The notes under the pieces: model-generated
Told to the model about the DNA's origin: nothing
The model's input: the letters and a program-made list of their open reading frames with translations, nothing else
Databases searched by the model: none
Virus record (IMG/VR): IMGVR_UViG_3300034789_000174
Location: 1 to 23,668 of that record
Length of the DNA stretch: 23,668 nucleotides
Reading direction: 5' to 3' (one strand)
Source of the DNA: a virus
Part shown: in pieces, positions 23,507 through 23,668 of the stretch
How the letters are laid out: the number at the start of each line of letters is the position of its first letter
Numbering within the stretch: position 1 is the stretch's first letter
Made by a program: the position numbers and the translations under genes

Positions 23507-23668
23507 TAGTAGAGGATGGGGACGTCCCCGACTTGACATTATATCAAAATAGGATTAGAATATGTAATGACTGTCAGTATAAATCCCCTATTGGGATCTG
23601 TACTAAATGTATTTGTGTGCTTGCAGTTAAAGCGCGCTTTCCTGTATTCCACTGCCCTATCAATAAAT
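23494..23668 (+). CDS. Small cysteine-rich zinc-binding-type protein (partial, C-terminus off window)
   Basis: An open frame from 23488 reads through the window end. It contains RICNDCQYKSPIGICTKCIC, then KARFPVFHCP: CxxC, CxxCxC and a later Cys, a zinc-ribbon pattern I recall for small cyanophage proteins of about 45-60 residues. The start is unclear: TTG 23494 overlaps the previous gene, and TTG 23533 sits just before the conserved part; there is no ATG in frame. ATG 23568 opens a different frame that also reaches the window end, but its product looks random. Confidence 0.55.
   Translation, partial: MGRLIVEDGDVPDLTLYQNRIRICNDCQYKSPIGICTKCICVLAVKARFPVFHCPINK
23533..23561 (+). promoter_or_regulatory. 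Possible sigma70 promoter inside the cysteine-rich gene
   Basis: TTGACA (23533-23538), a 17-base spacer, then TAGAAT (23556-23561). Good match and spacing, but it lies in apparent coding sequence, so it is either for a gene beyond the window or a coincidence. Confidence 0.35.

Noticed and set aside
23629-23640. 12-base palindrome AAAGCGCGCTTT
   Set aside because: About six palindromes of this length are expected by chance in the window, and it is in coding sequence.
1-23668. CRISPR arrays, insertion sequences, integrase or attachment sites
   Set aside because: Looked for spaced direct repeats, transposase-like proteins and integrase motifs; none seen. The only tRNA has no adjacent integrase or repeated 3' end in the window.

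Overview
The window is a stretch of a T4-like cyanophage (contractile-tailed phage of marine Synechococcus or Prochlorococcus). Three things support this. The baseplate and tail genes gp48, gp4, gp54, gp26/gp51, gp27 and gp5 are recognisable by sequence. Two cyanobacterial auxiliary metabolic genes, CP12-like and CpeT-like, sit inside the structural cluster. T4-type late promoter boxes (TATAAATA and close variants) precede many of the gene blocks. Coding density is very high, genes commonly overlap by 1-4 bases, and all but the first gene lie on the + strand.

Layout. 1-620: a gp48 baseplate tail-tube cap gene on the minus strand, cut by the window edge, sharing a 34-base divergent late-promoter region with gp4. 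655-9494: gp4 (head completion), gp54 (tube initiator), gp26 with a probable -1 frameshift into a gp51-like tail (tail-assembly chaperone layout), two large related tape-measure-like proteins (870 and 881 aa; the second carries SleB-like and M23-like peptidoglycan hydrolase domains), and a gp27-like hub protein. 9522-10188: CP12-like and CpeT-like genes. 10271-12817: gp5-like hub/spike protein with the OB fold and the beta-helix octads but no T4-type lysozyme domain.

12821-14923: a cassette of very small, tightly overlapping genes. Most of it lies behind a near-consensus sigma70 promoter. It encodes a Phd/YefM-like protein, a 27-aa membrane peptide, a zinc-ribbon protein, a small helical protein, an exported HEGWH metalloprotease-like protein and small basic proteins, and ends in a tRNA-Leu(UAA). 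14937-15946: two unrecognised proteins of cyanophage type. 15989-23506: five virion structural or tail-fibre-like proteins built from repeated beta modules, including one of 1322 aa. 23494-23668: the start of a small cysteine-rich protein, cut by the window end.

Together the window encodes the tail hub and tube-initiation machinery, a cell-wall-piercing activity that seems to have moved from the spike to a tape-measure-like protein, genes that redirect host carbon and light-harvesting metabolism, and peripheral fibres. The best candidates for something under-described are the gp26/gp51 frameshift, the duplicated tape-measure-like genes with hydrolase domains, and the small-gene operon. Names rest on remembered family features and motifs; no database search was run.
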